Assembly: GCA_003506275.1 (NCBI GenBank) | Contig: DOBD01000118.1 | Span: 18,522-25,245, forward strand | Length of the DNA: 6,724 nt | Reading direction: 5' to 3' | Source of the DNA: Bacteroidales bacterium | GTDB taxonomy: Bacteria; Bacteroidota; Bacteroidia; Bacteroidales; UBA1402 | Shown: positions 1 through 6,724 of the stretch, in pieces | Layout of the letters: every line of letters starts with the position of its first letter | How positions within the stretch are numbered: position 1 is the first letter of the stretch | Translations under genes and position numbers: made by a program | The notes under the pieces: generated by a model | What the model was told of the DNA's origin: nothing | The model's input: the letters and a program-made list of their open reading frames with translations, nothing else | The model's database searches: none

Positions 1-818
1 GTGTAGGAATCATTGAAAAACGTATGGGGCCAGGGGGATCCGCTCGATGCAAAAGCCTCATTGAAGCGGCTGACGTAGTGATTGAACACCGCTTGGGAGA
101 AATGGTTCATCACCAGCCCTTGTCCTCCCGGTGCTGCGCGCTTGACCTGTTGCAGGGTTTTCCCCACAAACAAAGCGTAAACGATGCCATCCTGCGGAGT
201 GCCCCATTCCAGGTGCCCCTCCTTATATAAGGTGAGGGGGATTTGTTCCCGGTAACCATCTTCCCCAACGAACAACAACGCTTGTAAGGTAGCCAAGGGT
301 TGTTGACGGGTGTCGGCAACCCGCAGGGCAATACGCTGCGAGGTGGCACGGCCGCCAGGCAAGGCCTTGATGGCTTGTTTGACAATGAGCTGCCGGGAGG
401 CAGCCTGAGCAGTGGCGATGGTCGGTCCACCAAAAGGCCAGCCTGTACCTGTATTCATATCCACCCACATTGACCGTTTATTGGCCTCAGCCACGGTATG
501 GGTATACAATTGCATCCAACGGGGTGACAGAAAAGGCACTTCTTTGGCATCTTCGCCCTGAACGCCATAGATGGGGGTGATTTCTACCGTACCGATACCG
601 GCTTGATCGAGGGATGCCAGGTTCCAGCTCAGGTTTTTTTCATCCACGGCGCTACCCAGCCACCACCAGCGCACACCGGGTTTGTTTACGGTAGTCAGGT
701 TTGGCCACTCCGTAGTCGAGGGTTCTTGAGCCAGCACAGGCAAGGTTGCCAGGCAAACGAACGCCATCAAGGAAGATAGATGCACAGCAAGGCTTGAATT
801 GAAATGACGGTTTTTCAT
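1..818 (-). CDS. Secreted GH106-type alpha-L-rhamnosidase-like glycoside hydrolase, N-terminal part (cut by window edge)
   Basis: The frame reads from an ATG at 816-818 to the left edge without a stop, giving the first 272 residues; the C-terminal part lies outside the window. Residues 1-30 form a signal peptide (basic start, hydrophobic core, likely cut in VLA|QEP), so the enzyme is exported. The mature start carries VRWWWLGSAVDE (49-60), AGIGTVEITPIYGV (73-86), FLSPRWM (96-102), VDMNTGTGWPFGGP (119-132) and FFNDSY (267-272). I recognise this combination from the GH106 alpha-L-rhamnosidase family of Bacteroidota, whose members remove alpha-linked rhamnose from pectins and similar glycans. 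The family's catalytic glutamates lie further downstream, so activity cannot be judged here. It follows the GH2 gene by 22 bases on the same strand, indicating one operon. No frameshift or stop is seen. The exact sugar cleaved is an inference; the family assignment rests on motif recall. Confidence 0.85.
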   Translation of the reverse strand, partial: MKNRHFNSSLAVHLSSLMAFVCLATLPVLAQEPSTTEWPNLTTVNKPGVRWWWLGSAVDEKNLSWNLASLDQAGIGTVEITPIYGVQGEDAKEVPFLSPRWMQLYTHTVAEANKRSMWVDMNTGTGWPFGGPTIATAQAASRQLIVKQAIKALPGGRATSQRIALRVADTRQQPLATLQALLFVGEDGYREQIPLTLYKEGHLEWGTPQDGIVYALFVGKTLQQVKRAAPGGQGLVMNHFSQAVFNHYVSRFNEAFASSGSPWPHTFFNDSY

Positions 819-840
819 ACAGTTACGTTGTTCAAGTGTA

Positions 841-3651
841 TCAATGAACGAGGTTCTTAAGTTCGTCGGGCGCATCACTGGTGAAGGTGTTCGAGCGTTG
901 TCCGGCTTTGAGAAACAGGTCTTCAACCACCTTGGCTTCCACGGTGAAAGCTGGTTTGAAGCGATTCGACTGAAGGTAATTCATCAGGCTGAGGTACAGT
1001 TGCCTGGCTACGGGACGACTGTCAAGGTTGCGTTCCAGATCCATACTGCATACCATCAGTCGACCGGCTCCCACCTTGGCTTCAAACAGCAGACCTATTT
1101 TTCGGCTGAGAAACCAGGTATCGATGGGTTGAACAATGGGGCGGAAACCGGCGGGGAAATCACGGAACACCGGATGGTGGTCATTGATCAGCATACCAGT
1201 TGTATGCGGCGGGCGCATTTTAAACCAGGAGGTATTCCAGAAGACGGGAGCCAGCGTGTTGACAATATCCTTACCGTATTCCACCCGACCGTCACATAAA
1301 AGCAAGACCTTACCTCCTTCAGCCAACCGTTGAGCAACGGCAGGGCTCCAACTGTGATCCACCAACACATCGCCCGGTTCAGGGATGGCTACCGTGGCCG
1401 GATAGACATGAAAATCCCAGTCGTTGGACGCGTTGAACGGAGCGATGGTAACCGTTAGGGTAAGTCGTTGGGGCGTTTTCACAAACGACAGATCAATGTT
1501 CAGGTCTCCCAGGGAAATGTTGTTGCCAGGTTCCACGGGTCGCTCGGGCAACGTGCCGGCAGCCACCACCACGCCTCCTTCGTTGGTCAATGTCCAGGAG
1601 GGTTGAACTACGGCATAGGTCGGTGCTGCGAAGTACGAGAGTTCGGCAGCAGCGTTCAAAGGTTGGTCATTGGTGAGTACAAACGAAGAGGTACGGATCA
1701 GTGGCACCACGGGTCCGCAGAAACGGCTGAAATCCTCAGCACGGCAATAGCCCTTTTCTTCCCAGAATACATCAAGTACGCCGACAAGCGCCGTGCCCTG
1801 ACCAGAGTAGTCATTGAGCGACAGGAGCTGGAAGCCGGCATAATCGGGCGTCCGCAGCGTCTTCTCAATCTCGTGTTTGTAACATAAGGTTTGCAAGTGG
1901 CCTGAGGCCATCAAAAAGGCAGCCGCCTGGTCACCCATATCGTGCAAGGCCAGCTCTTCCTGAAACAACTCGAAGTTTCTGGCTTTATTGACACCCGTAT
2001 ATTTACGGATTTCGGAAAAATTGGGAAAAGCGCACCATTGCCCGGTTTCGTGTGAGACAAAGGGTACGCTCACGGTGTCGATGGATGGTTTGAAATCAGA
2101 CCTACTTTCAGGCTTTCTGTTCCAGGCCAGGCCTCTGGCACCGGCCTTCACGTGAAACTGGTTGGCTGGTTGCCAAGCCCAACTTCCCCCTACGCTGGCT
2201 CCAGTATAGACTCTTCTGGAATCGCTCGCTTTCCATTCGTTCACAAACCGGGTGACCCAGGCTACCCAGCGGCCTCTTGGCTCGTTGCCGGCGGCCAACA
2301 TGACAAACGAAGGATGATTGCCATACGCCTTGGATAGTCGCTTGGTTTCTTCCATCAAAAAACGGTCGATGGGCTTACCGTCACCCAGGGACGAACCATG
2401 GTTGGGCCAACTGGGTCCTTCGGGCTGCAAGTACATACCTACCAGGTCGGCCGCCTCGAAAGCCGCTTCCGGCGGACACCAGGAATGAAAACGCATGTGA
2501 TTGAGCCCAAACCGCTTGCATATACGGAATATCCGTTCCCAGGCGGCAACGTCCATGGGGGCATATCCGGTTTTGGGAAAACAACAATTCTCCACCGTAC
2601 CCCTGAGCTGTATTTTACGACCGTTTAGATAAAACCACTTGCCCTTACAGACGATTTCGCGCATTCCGAATGACAGGCTCTTGGTTTGTTGAGTGGTCGT
2701 TCCAGCCAACAACTCTACCGACAAGCGGTAAAGAGCGGGATTGAATTCATCCCAGGTTTGCATGGCATCTCCCAATGGCAAGGTCAGTTGGACGGTCAAT
2801 CCGGTATCTGGTACTGTCACTGCGTACGAGTGCCTGTCAGTCTCATGACTAGTGGGGCTGTTGTAGCTCCTGGCTTGCCAACGCAACAGGCGTTTCATGG
2901 TCTTGCCGCTGCGGTTTTCCAACCGGATGGCCAGCCTGGCTTCGCGCTTGGATAAGTCAGGATAAACCTGTATGTCTTCCAGAAAAATCAAGGGAGTGCT
3001 GGCTAACGTCATGGTACCCACTACGCCGTTCCAATTTCCCTGGGTCTGATCAGTAAGGCTGTGGGAATCCTGGCCGACATTGGCCGACTTGATGCGGTTG
3101 TCTATGCGCAGGGTCAACCGATGCGTGCCTGGTTTAACCGTTGAAGGCAATTCAATACGATGAGGCACACAAAAACTACTGTCTTTACCAATCAGTTGAT
3201 CGTCCAACCACACCATGGTCTCGGTATGAGGGCGCTCCAAGGCCAATACGATGCGTTGACCACGCCAGTTTTCCGGAATGACCACGTCACGTTGATACCA
3301 GGCGGCGCCGACATAATGACGATCGGGTGTCAGGAAAAAAGGAAACTTGACCCGACCAGGCTGACGATACCTGGCCATGGCTGGATTGAAATAAAAGGAA
3401 CTGTCGTATAAACTACCTGTCCACTGCGTTTCCAGTCCAGGTATATCCCCCTTGTCATATTCAGGCATGGAACCTGGCAAATGGATGGTCTCATCCAAGG
3501 GCTTGTTGAACCAGGCCTCTTGAATACCAACGTCCAATCGATCCATCTGAAACGACCAGGGACCCGCCAGATTAACTTCTTGAGCCTGAAGCAACAGGAT
3601 AGGCAACAAAGCCAGCAACATACTTGCGTGGCTTTTACGGAACTTTTTCAT
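841..3651 (-). CDS. Secreted glycoside hydrolase family 2 protein (beta-galactosidase-like fold) with C-terminal GATase-like domain
   Basis: This 936-residue exported enzyme starts at an ATG directly before a signal peptide (1-23, likely cut LQA|QEV). Domains in order: a jelly-roll sugar-binding domain (about 27-215, with NLAGPWSF and YQRDVVIPENW), an immunoglobulin-like domain (about 222-330), and a TIM barrel (about 335-650). The barrel contains LNHMRFHSWCPPEAAFEAADL (383-403), the acid/base motif AAGNEPRG with E457, and SHETGQW, in which E535 is the likely nucleophile. GH2 enzymes are retaining exo-hydrolases, active on beta-galactosides, glucuronides, galacturonides, mannosides or alpha-L-arabinosides; the specificity here is not readable. 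Residues about 755-895 (KVLLLCDG, HPVFRDFP, GAGRLMVCSMDLE) resemble a class I glutamine-amidotransferase-like fold, as found in some galactosidase trimerisation domains, without an evident catalytic triad. It is the first gene of a tight pair with the GH106-type gene. Family call is firm; substrate is unknown. Confidence 0.93.
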   Translation of the reverse strand: MKKFRKSHASMLLALLPILLLQAQEVNLAGPWSFQMDRLDVGIQEAWFNKPLDETIHLPGSMPEYDKGDIPGLETQWTGSLYDSSFYFNPAMARYRQPGRVKFPFFLTPDRHYVGAAWYQRDVVIPENWRGQRIVLALERPHTETMVWLDDQLIGKDSSFCVPHRIELPSTVKPGTHRLTLRIDNRIKSANVGQDSHSLTDQTQGNWNGVVGTMTLASTPLIFLEDIQVYPDLSKREARLAIRLENRSGKTMKRLLRWQARSYNSPTSHETDRHSYAVTVPDTGLTVQLTLPLGDAMQTWDEFNPALYRLSVELLAGTTTQQTKSLSFGMREIVCKGKWFYLNGRKIQLRGTVENCCFPKTGYAPMDVAAWERIFRICKRFGLNHMRFHSWCPPEAAFEAADLVGMYLQPEGPSWPNHGSSLGDGKPIDRFLMEETKRLSKAYGNHPSFVMLAAGNEPRGRWVAWVTRFVNEWKASDSRRVYTGASVGGSWAWQPANQFHVKAGARGLAWNRKPESRSDFKPSIDTVSVPFVSHETGQWCAFPNFSEIRKYTGVNKARNFELFQEELALHDMGDQAAAFLMASGHLQTLCYKHEIEKTLRTPDYAGFQLLSLNDYSGQGTALVGVLDVFWEEKGYCRAEDFSRFCGPVVPLIRTSSFVLTNDQPLNAAAELSYFAAPTYAVVQPSWTLTNEGGVVVAAGTLPERPVEPGNNISLGDLNIDLSFVKTPQRLTLTVTIAPFNASNDWDFHVYPATVAIPEPGDVLVDHSWSPAVAQRLAEGGKVLLLCDGRVEYGKDIVNTLAPVFWNTSWFKMRPPHTTGMLINDHHPVFRDFPAGFRPIVQPIDTWFLSRKIGLLFEAKVGAGRLMVCSMDLERNLDSRPVARQLYLSLMNYLQSNRFKPAFTVEAKVVEDLFLKAGQRSNTFTSDAPDELKNLVH

Positions 3652-3667
3652 GGGGCACTGTTAGATT

Positions 3668-3701
3668 GGATTCAAAGGTAACCATTAGAATTCAAACGTA
3701 A
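3668..3701. repeat. 14-bp direct repeat with 20-bp period upstream of the GH2 gene
   Basis: Two copies of GNATTCAAANGTAA lie at 3668-3681 and 3688-3701 and match at 12 of 14 positions. Their starts are exactly 20 bases apart, about two helical turns. Each copy contains, on the minus strand, a perfect TAnnTTTG element, so the repeat may be a doubled promoter element, a pair of regulator half-sites, or both. It lies 16-50 bases upstream of the GH2 start codon. Confidence 0.55.
3673..3700 (-). promoter_or_regulatory. Candidate tandem Bacteroidota -7 promoter elements for the GH2-GH106 operon
   Basis: On the minus strand TACGTTTG (3700 to 3693) and TACCTTTG (3680 to 3673) both match the Bacteroidota -7 consensus TAnnTTTG fully. 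A run of four T at 3703-3700 sits 19 bases upstream of the second element and could serve as a weak -33 box. Transcripts from the two elements would have leaders of roughly 15 and 35 bases before the GH2 ATG. No clear Shine-Dalgarno sequence precedes that ATG, which is usual in this phylum. The placement is an inference from consensus match only. Confidence 0.5.
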
Positions 3702-3752
3702 AACCCCTGTCCTGTTGAAAAGGCAGTTGATCGCTACAGATAGAGCCTGTTG

Positions 3753-5840
3753 TTACTTGGATAGTTTCTGTAAAACGGCAATGAGCACCGTGCCCTGAGT
3801 ACCGTATTCAAAGGTGTAGATATGAGCCGTTACATGAAACAATTCACCGCTGCGATTAACACAATGAAGGGAATGCTCCACATTAAGGGTTTCAGGTTGA
3901 ATGAAGTTCATATTATGCCTCAGATACCCGACATAAGGCTCATCGTCAGCCAGCAAGTCCTTGATACCGATGACCTCCATTTCTGCTTCGGTATAGCCAA
4001 ACAAGTCACGCAGGCGCGGATTGGTGAATAGGACCTTGTAGTCTTTCAATGCAAACAGGATGACACCTTCTCGCATATTGTCAATGATGGAGGCATTCAG
4101 CCGTAAGCGAGCTTCCTTTTCCACGATATCCGTCACATCCCTGACCACCACCATGGCCAGCATCACATCCCTGTCCATGACAGGACTCAAGGTAACAAGG
4201 GCTTCGAATAGACGACCATCCTTACGCATTCCCTGAATGGGTTGCCCCTGGCCCATGATCTTCTTGCCTGGCTGATTGAAATAGGTCTTGAAATCCGCCA
4301 TAAGGTCAACCTGGGTAGCAGGAACCAGATCAACGACCCGCATGGTCAACAGGACTTCCGGGGTGTAACCAAACATGGACACCGCCATCACATTGGCCAA
4401 CCGGATACAGCCTTCTGCATCCACCAATAAAAAGGCATCAGGAGCATCCTGAAAGAGTTGCCTGAACCGGTTTTCGTTTTCCTGTGTCAATTGTTGCTGT
4501 GTGTAGACAGCCGTCTCATCCTTGATGGTCAAGAGTAAGCCCTCCGACATCGGTGAGGTTGAAGGTAAATAGGTCAGCGTACAGGATACGGTGATGGTGT
4601 TTCCAGCCTGATTAGTCAACCAGGCACTCTCGAAGCGCGTCATAGCCTTATCACCTTGAAGCCAGCCTATCACGTTGAACAATGGTACACCTGTGCCTGG
4701 TCTGGTCAACCGTACAACGTCATCCACCATTTTTCCGGAAACGGCTTCAAGTTTCACACCCAGCAGGGATTCACCCATTAGATTGATGTAAAGGATGCTT
4801 CCATCGTGATTAGTCAATACGACAGCTTCTTGTAAAACATCCAAGGTCAACCTGAAGCGTTGTTTAAGAGAGGCTAATTCGGCACCCTGCTCCAAATAAG
4901 CGTACATATTTTTTCCCTGCCTGAAATGAATGATGAAGTACACTGCCAGAAAACAAAGCAAGACCAGAATTGCCGCTATGAACAGCATCAGATGAAGAAA
5001 GGAACGTAAGTTGTTCGTTCGTTGCGTATCATCCAATTCAACCAACAAAAGCCAGGGCACATGGTGGATCTGGCTGATGTGGAAATGATCGTCGTTTGTA
5101 ATCAAGGCACGTTGGGCCGTTGTCAAGGGCACCCAGCAGGAACCGGTATCAGGTCGATCAGTATGGGGGCTGTAGATCAACCAGCTATCCTGTCGATCGT
5201 TCCAAGCCAGTGAAAAATGAAACCGGCCTCCTTCAATCTCCCAGTCGCTCAAAATGGGTACCAGTGTGCGTTCGGGGCTGATTTTAAATACAATACCGCC
5301 CATATTGTCGCCCATCAAGTTTTTAATGGCGGCGATGACATCAATGTATACACGACTGTCGATGGTTGATCGGTACAGTTCAGACACCATACTGGAATCT
5401 GTCATCCTGGCTTTTGCATAATAGATTTTGTCAATGCTGTCGTTGAAAGCAAGAGCAGGATTCGTGGACAGGTGATGGTTGCCCAGGGTGTCAAGCAGTA
5501 TCAGGTCGGCATACATATGTTCCTTCTTTGTCTGATGCAACATATCCAGAACCGGGGAAGAATCGCCCTCCCCTTTCATGTATGCCTCAATAATGTTGAT
5601 GAAGCGCTTCTCGTGTACAATGAGGTTGGCATCCTCTATTTCATCTTCAAACCAGGCATTCAACTGCGCTTGTTTGGTTGCCACCAACGCCTTGAGAGCG
5701 GTCTGATTTTCCGCCTTCGATCGGACATCTTCCACATGGTAGAAAACAAGAATGCCCAGCCCCAACAAGGCAGCAAAAACAACGCTGATCATCGCTGCGT
5801 TGCTCCATTTGAGATAGGATGGCTGGTCCATACGCCCCAT
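3753..5840 (-). CDS. Membrane-bound multi-PAS sensor protein without a visible output domain
   Basis: Predicted 695-residue inner-membrane sensor. A short basic N-terminus leads into membrane segment 1 (about 15-36). A periplasmic sensor domain (about 37-275) follows; it opens with a long helix (KQAQLNAWFEDEIEDA) and contains GGIVFKISPERTLVPILSDW, resembling Cache/PDC-like extracellular domains. Membrane segment 2 is about 280-306. Three cytoplasmic PAS domains follow at about 328-446, 456-575 and 582-695; PAS2 and PAS3 carry FGYT at 490-493 and 614-617, and PAS2 ends in VVVRDVTDI. The protein stops right after the last strand of PAS3: there is no kinase H-box, ATPase, GGDEF, EAL or helix-turn-helix. 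Such sensor-PAS arrays normally end in a transmitter, so it may signal through a partner protein or be a truncated kinase. I chose the ATG at 5838-5840; a TTG at 5862-5864 would add eight residues and an ATG at 5829-5831 would remove three. The ligand is unknown. Confidence 0.85.
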   Translation of the reverse strand: MGRMDQPSYLKWSNAAMISVVFAALLGLGILVFYHVEDVRSKAENQTALKALVATKQAQLNAWFEDEIEDANLIVHEKRFINIIEAYMKGEGDSSPVLDMLHQTKKEHMYADLILLDTLGNHHLSTNPALAFNDSIDKIYYAKARMTDSSMVSELYRSTIDSRVYIDVIAAIKNLMGDNMGGIVFKISPERTLVPILSDWEIEGGRFHFSLAWNDRQDSWLIYSPHTDRPDTGSCWVPLTTAQRALITNDDHFHISQIHHVPWLLLVELDDTQRTNNLRSFLHLMLFIAAILVLLCFLAVYFIIHFRQGKNMYAYLEQGAELASLKQRFRLTLDVLQEAVVLTNHDGSILYINLMGESLLGVKLEAVSGKMVDDVVRLTRPGTGVPLFNVIGWLQGDKAMTRFESAWLTNQAGNTITVSCTLTYLPSTSPMSEGLLLTIKDETAVYTQQQLTQENENRFRQLFQDAPDAFLLVDAEGCIRLANVMAVSMFGYTPEVLLTMRVVDLVPATQVDLMADFKTYFNQPGKKIMGQGQPIQGMRKDGRLFEALVTLSPVMDRDVMLAMVVVRDVTDIVEKEARLRLNASIIDNMREGVILFALKDYKVLFTNPRLRDLFGYTEAEMEVIGIKDLLADDEPYVGYLRHNMNFIQPETLNVEHSLHCVNRSGELFHVTAHIYTFEYGTQGTVLIAVLQKLSK

Positions 5841-5871
5841 TCTTTTTCGGTGGTCAAGATTCAATTCGGCA

Positions 5872-5879
5872 TAAAGATA
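5872..5879 (-). promoter_or_regulatory. Candidate -7 promoter element of the multi-PAS sensor gene
   Basis: The minus strand reads TATCTTTA here, matching seven of eight positions of TAnnTTTG. Transcription would start near 5865, just before the in-frame TTG at 5864 and about 25 bases ahead of the ATG at 5840. That spacing favours the ATG as the true start. No good -33 box is seen, so the call is weak. Confidence 0.35.
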
Positions 5880-5912
5880 ACAGATAAATCCCTTGAAAAG
5901 TTTAATACGGCA

Positions 5913-5927
5913 GGAAAATTAATTTCC
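5913..5927. promoter_or_regulatory. Inverted repeat, candidate operator in the divergent sensor/GntR promoter region
   Basis: GGAAA (5913-5917) and TTTCC (5923-5927) form a 5-bp inverted repeat around the AT-rich centre ATTAA. The symmetry extends to GC on both outer sides if one extra base is allowed on the left (GCAGGAAA versus TTTCCGC). It ends two bases before the -7 element of the GntR gene, covering the region where polymerase would bind. GntR-type proteins bind short palindromes as dimers and often repress their own gene, so this is a natural candidate for self-regulation. It does not match the GTnTAnAC-like core commonly cited for HutC-type operators, and binding is not shown. Confidence 0.35.
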
Positions 5928-5929
5928 GC

Positions 5930-5937
5930 TATATTTG
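5930..5937 (+). promoter_or_regulatory. Candidate -7 promoter element of the GntR-family regulator gene
   Basis: TATATTTG is a full match to the Bacteroidota -7 consensus TAnnTTTG. It lies 25 bases before the ATG at 5963, giving a leader of roughly 20 bases. No clear TTTG-type -33 box is found at the expected distance; TTTAA at 5901-5905 is the nearest candidate and is slightly too far upstream. A weak -33 is compatible with a regulated promoter. Confidence 0.5.
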
Positions 5938-5962
5938 TGAAAATTATTACAAGAGCAACAAC

Positions 5963-6673
5963 ATGTCAGATTCATTTCTACCCCAATACCGTAAAGTATA
6001 TGAGTTCCTGCGTGGACAAATCGAACAAGGTTTGTTCAAACCTGGAGACCTCCTGCCTTCGGAAAACGAGTTAAGCCAACGGTTTCAGGTAGCCAGGCCT
6101 ACGGTACGAAACGCACTGGAGCGCTTGGTGGTGGATGGTTTTATTCAGAAACAACAAGGCAAAGGCAGTATTGTGGTAGGCAAGCCCAAGGGTGTAGGTA
6201 TTCTTTCGCTCAAGGGTACCACGTCTGCCATCAGCGAACACTTGATTACACGCATCATCGTAAAGCCTACCCTCAGACCATGGAAAGAGGCCTTCGGCTT
6301 CAAGGTCACACCGACGGAGCAGGAAGCTGGATGCATCTACTTTGAACGGTTGCGCATCATTAACAACCGACCTGTTTTTTTTGATATCACCATGTTGCCC
6401 AACATCAACCTGCCCCGCTTTACACAGCGCAACCTGGAAAATGCTTCGTTGTTTAACATCCTCCGTACGCATTATCAGATTGAGGTCAAGGGGGGTGAAC
6501 AACGGCTGTTCGCGATCAAAGCCGATAAACGCATCGTTGATTTTTTCGAGGTTAAACCAGGTCATCCCGTCTTACAGCTGGACCGTAAGATCAACACCAG
6601 CCGGGTCGGTTTTCACTTATATAGTCAGGTTTTTTGCAACACCCAGGAATACGCCCTTTCGGGTACGTTTTAA
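5963..6673 (+). CDS. GntR-family transcriptional regulator, HutC type with UTRA ligand-binding domain
   Basis: This 236-residue cytoplasmic DNA-binding protein has the usual length for its family. The N-terminal winged helix-turn-helix (about 8-72) shows the GntR signature: YEFLRGQIEQGLFKPGDLLP, then SENELSQRFQVARPTVRNAL as the recognition region, then the wing DGFIQKQQGKGSIVV. The C-terminal half (about 85-233) fits a UTRA effector domain, with FERLRIINNRPVFFDITMLP (127-146), KADKRIVDFFEVKPGHPVLQLDRK (186-209) and the ending NTQEYALSGTF. UTRA domains bind small ligands, often sugars, sugar phosphates, amino acids or related metabolites, and change operator affinity. It is divergent from the sensor gene with a gap of about 120 bases holding candidate promoters for both and an inverted repeat. 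Being next to glycan hydrolases suggests control of sugar use, which is inferred. The plus-strand gene that may follow it could be co-transcribed. Confidence 0.95.
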   Translation: MSDSFLPQYRKVYEFLRGQIEQGLFKPGDLLPSENELSQRFQVARPTVRNALERLVVDGFIQKQQGKGSIVVGKPKGVGILSLKGTTSAISEHLITRIIVKPTLRPWKEAFGFKVTPTEQEAGCIYFERLRIINNRPVFFDITMLPNINLPRFTQRNLENASLFNILRTHYQIEVKGGEQRLFAIKADKRIVDFFEVKPGHPVLQLDRKINTSRVGFHLYSQVFCNTQEYALSGTF

Positions 6674-6684
6674 GATAGCCTCCC

Positions 6685-6724
6685 ATGATCAAACGCCAGG
6701 CACCCCGTTACTTCCGGTTTTGTC
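6685..6724 (+). CDS. Possible start of a further gene, cut by the window edge
   Basis: An ATG at 6685-6687, 11 bases after the stop of the GntR-type gene, opens a frame that runs to the edge as MIKRQAPRYFRFC. The basic and aromatic start would suit a protein whose N-terminus precedes a membrane or export segment, but 13 residues are too few to name a family. The close spacing would fit co-transcription with the regulator. The frame could equally be a chance opening. Confidence 0.35.
   Translation, partial: MIKRQAPRYFRFC

Noticed and set aside
110..468. Minus-strand open frames at 110-433 and 223-468
   Set aside because: They are in different frames from the GH106-type gene, which reads continuously from 818 to the window edge with strong family motifs.
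844..1887. Open frames on the plus strand (844-1299 and 1468-1887) opposite the GH2 gene
   Set aside because: They lie wholly antisense to a convincing GH2 coding sequence, show no recognisable domain, and read like reverse-frame shadows of codon-biased sequence.
3705..3752. Terminator after the sensor gene
   Set aside because: Only 4-bp arms (ACAG/CTGT) can be paired downstream of the stop and no T-run follows them, so an intrinsic terminator is not supported. Read-through into the GH2 operon is possible.
3705..3752. Short repeats of CAACAGG on the minus strand in the sensor-GH2 gap
   Set aside because: Two 7-base copies without fixed relation to a promoter are expected by chance in a region of this size.
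5841..5864. TTG at 5862-5864 as the start of the sensor gene
   Set aside because: It would add only eight polar residues, uses a rare start codon, and sits at the predicted transcription start; the ATG at 5838-5840 is more likely, though this is not certain.
5472..6074. 200-codon plus-strand open frame spanning the sensor gene start and the GntR start
   Set aside because: It overlaps the N-terminal half of the sensor gene in antisense, crosses the divergent promoter region and runs into the GntR gene in another frame; its translation shows no family features.
6071..6565. 164-codon minus-strand open frame opposite the GntR gene
   Set aside because: It is fully antisense to a GntR/UTRA protein with clear family motifs, and its translation has no recognisable domain.

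Overview
The window looks like part of a carbohydrate-utilisation region from a member of the Bacteroidota. Four things point there: two exported glycoside hydrolases of types that are very common in that phylum, TAnnTTTG-type -7 promoter elements in the intergenic gaps, start codons without clear Shine-Dalgarno sequences, and a roughly balanced base composition. Genus cannot be read from the sequence, and no RNA gene, transposon, CRISPR array or integration site is visible.

Layout. Three genes lie on the minus strand; in transcription order they are a membrane-anchored multi-PAS sensor protein (3753-5840), a secreted family 2 glycoside hydrolase (841-3651) and a secreted GH106-type alpha-L-rhamnosidase-like protein (1-818, cut by the left edge). 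The two hydrolases are 22 bases apart and almost certainly co-transcribed. The sensor gene is separated from them by about 100 bases, which carry their own promoter-like elements. On the plus strand, divergent from the sensor gene, is a GntR/HutC-type regulator with a UTRA ligand domain (5963-6673). It is followed after 11 bases by what may be the first 13 codons of another gene at the right edge.

How the parts may work together. The GH2 and GH106 enzymes would act in the periplasm or at the cell surface, removing sugars in sequence from a rhamnose-containing plant, algal or bacterial glycan. The substrate is not decidable from this window, and no SusC/SusD pair is present in it. The GntR protein is a plausible local regulator, and an inverted repeat just upstream of its own -7 element is a candidate operator. 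The PAS protein has a periplasmic sensor domain and three cytoplasmic PAS domains but no kinase, cyclase or other output domain. This is the oddest thing in the window. I do not see a convincing new multi-gene system; the window is mainly an ordinary glycan-degradation neighbourhood with an unusual orphan sensor.
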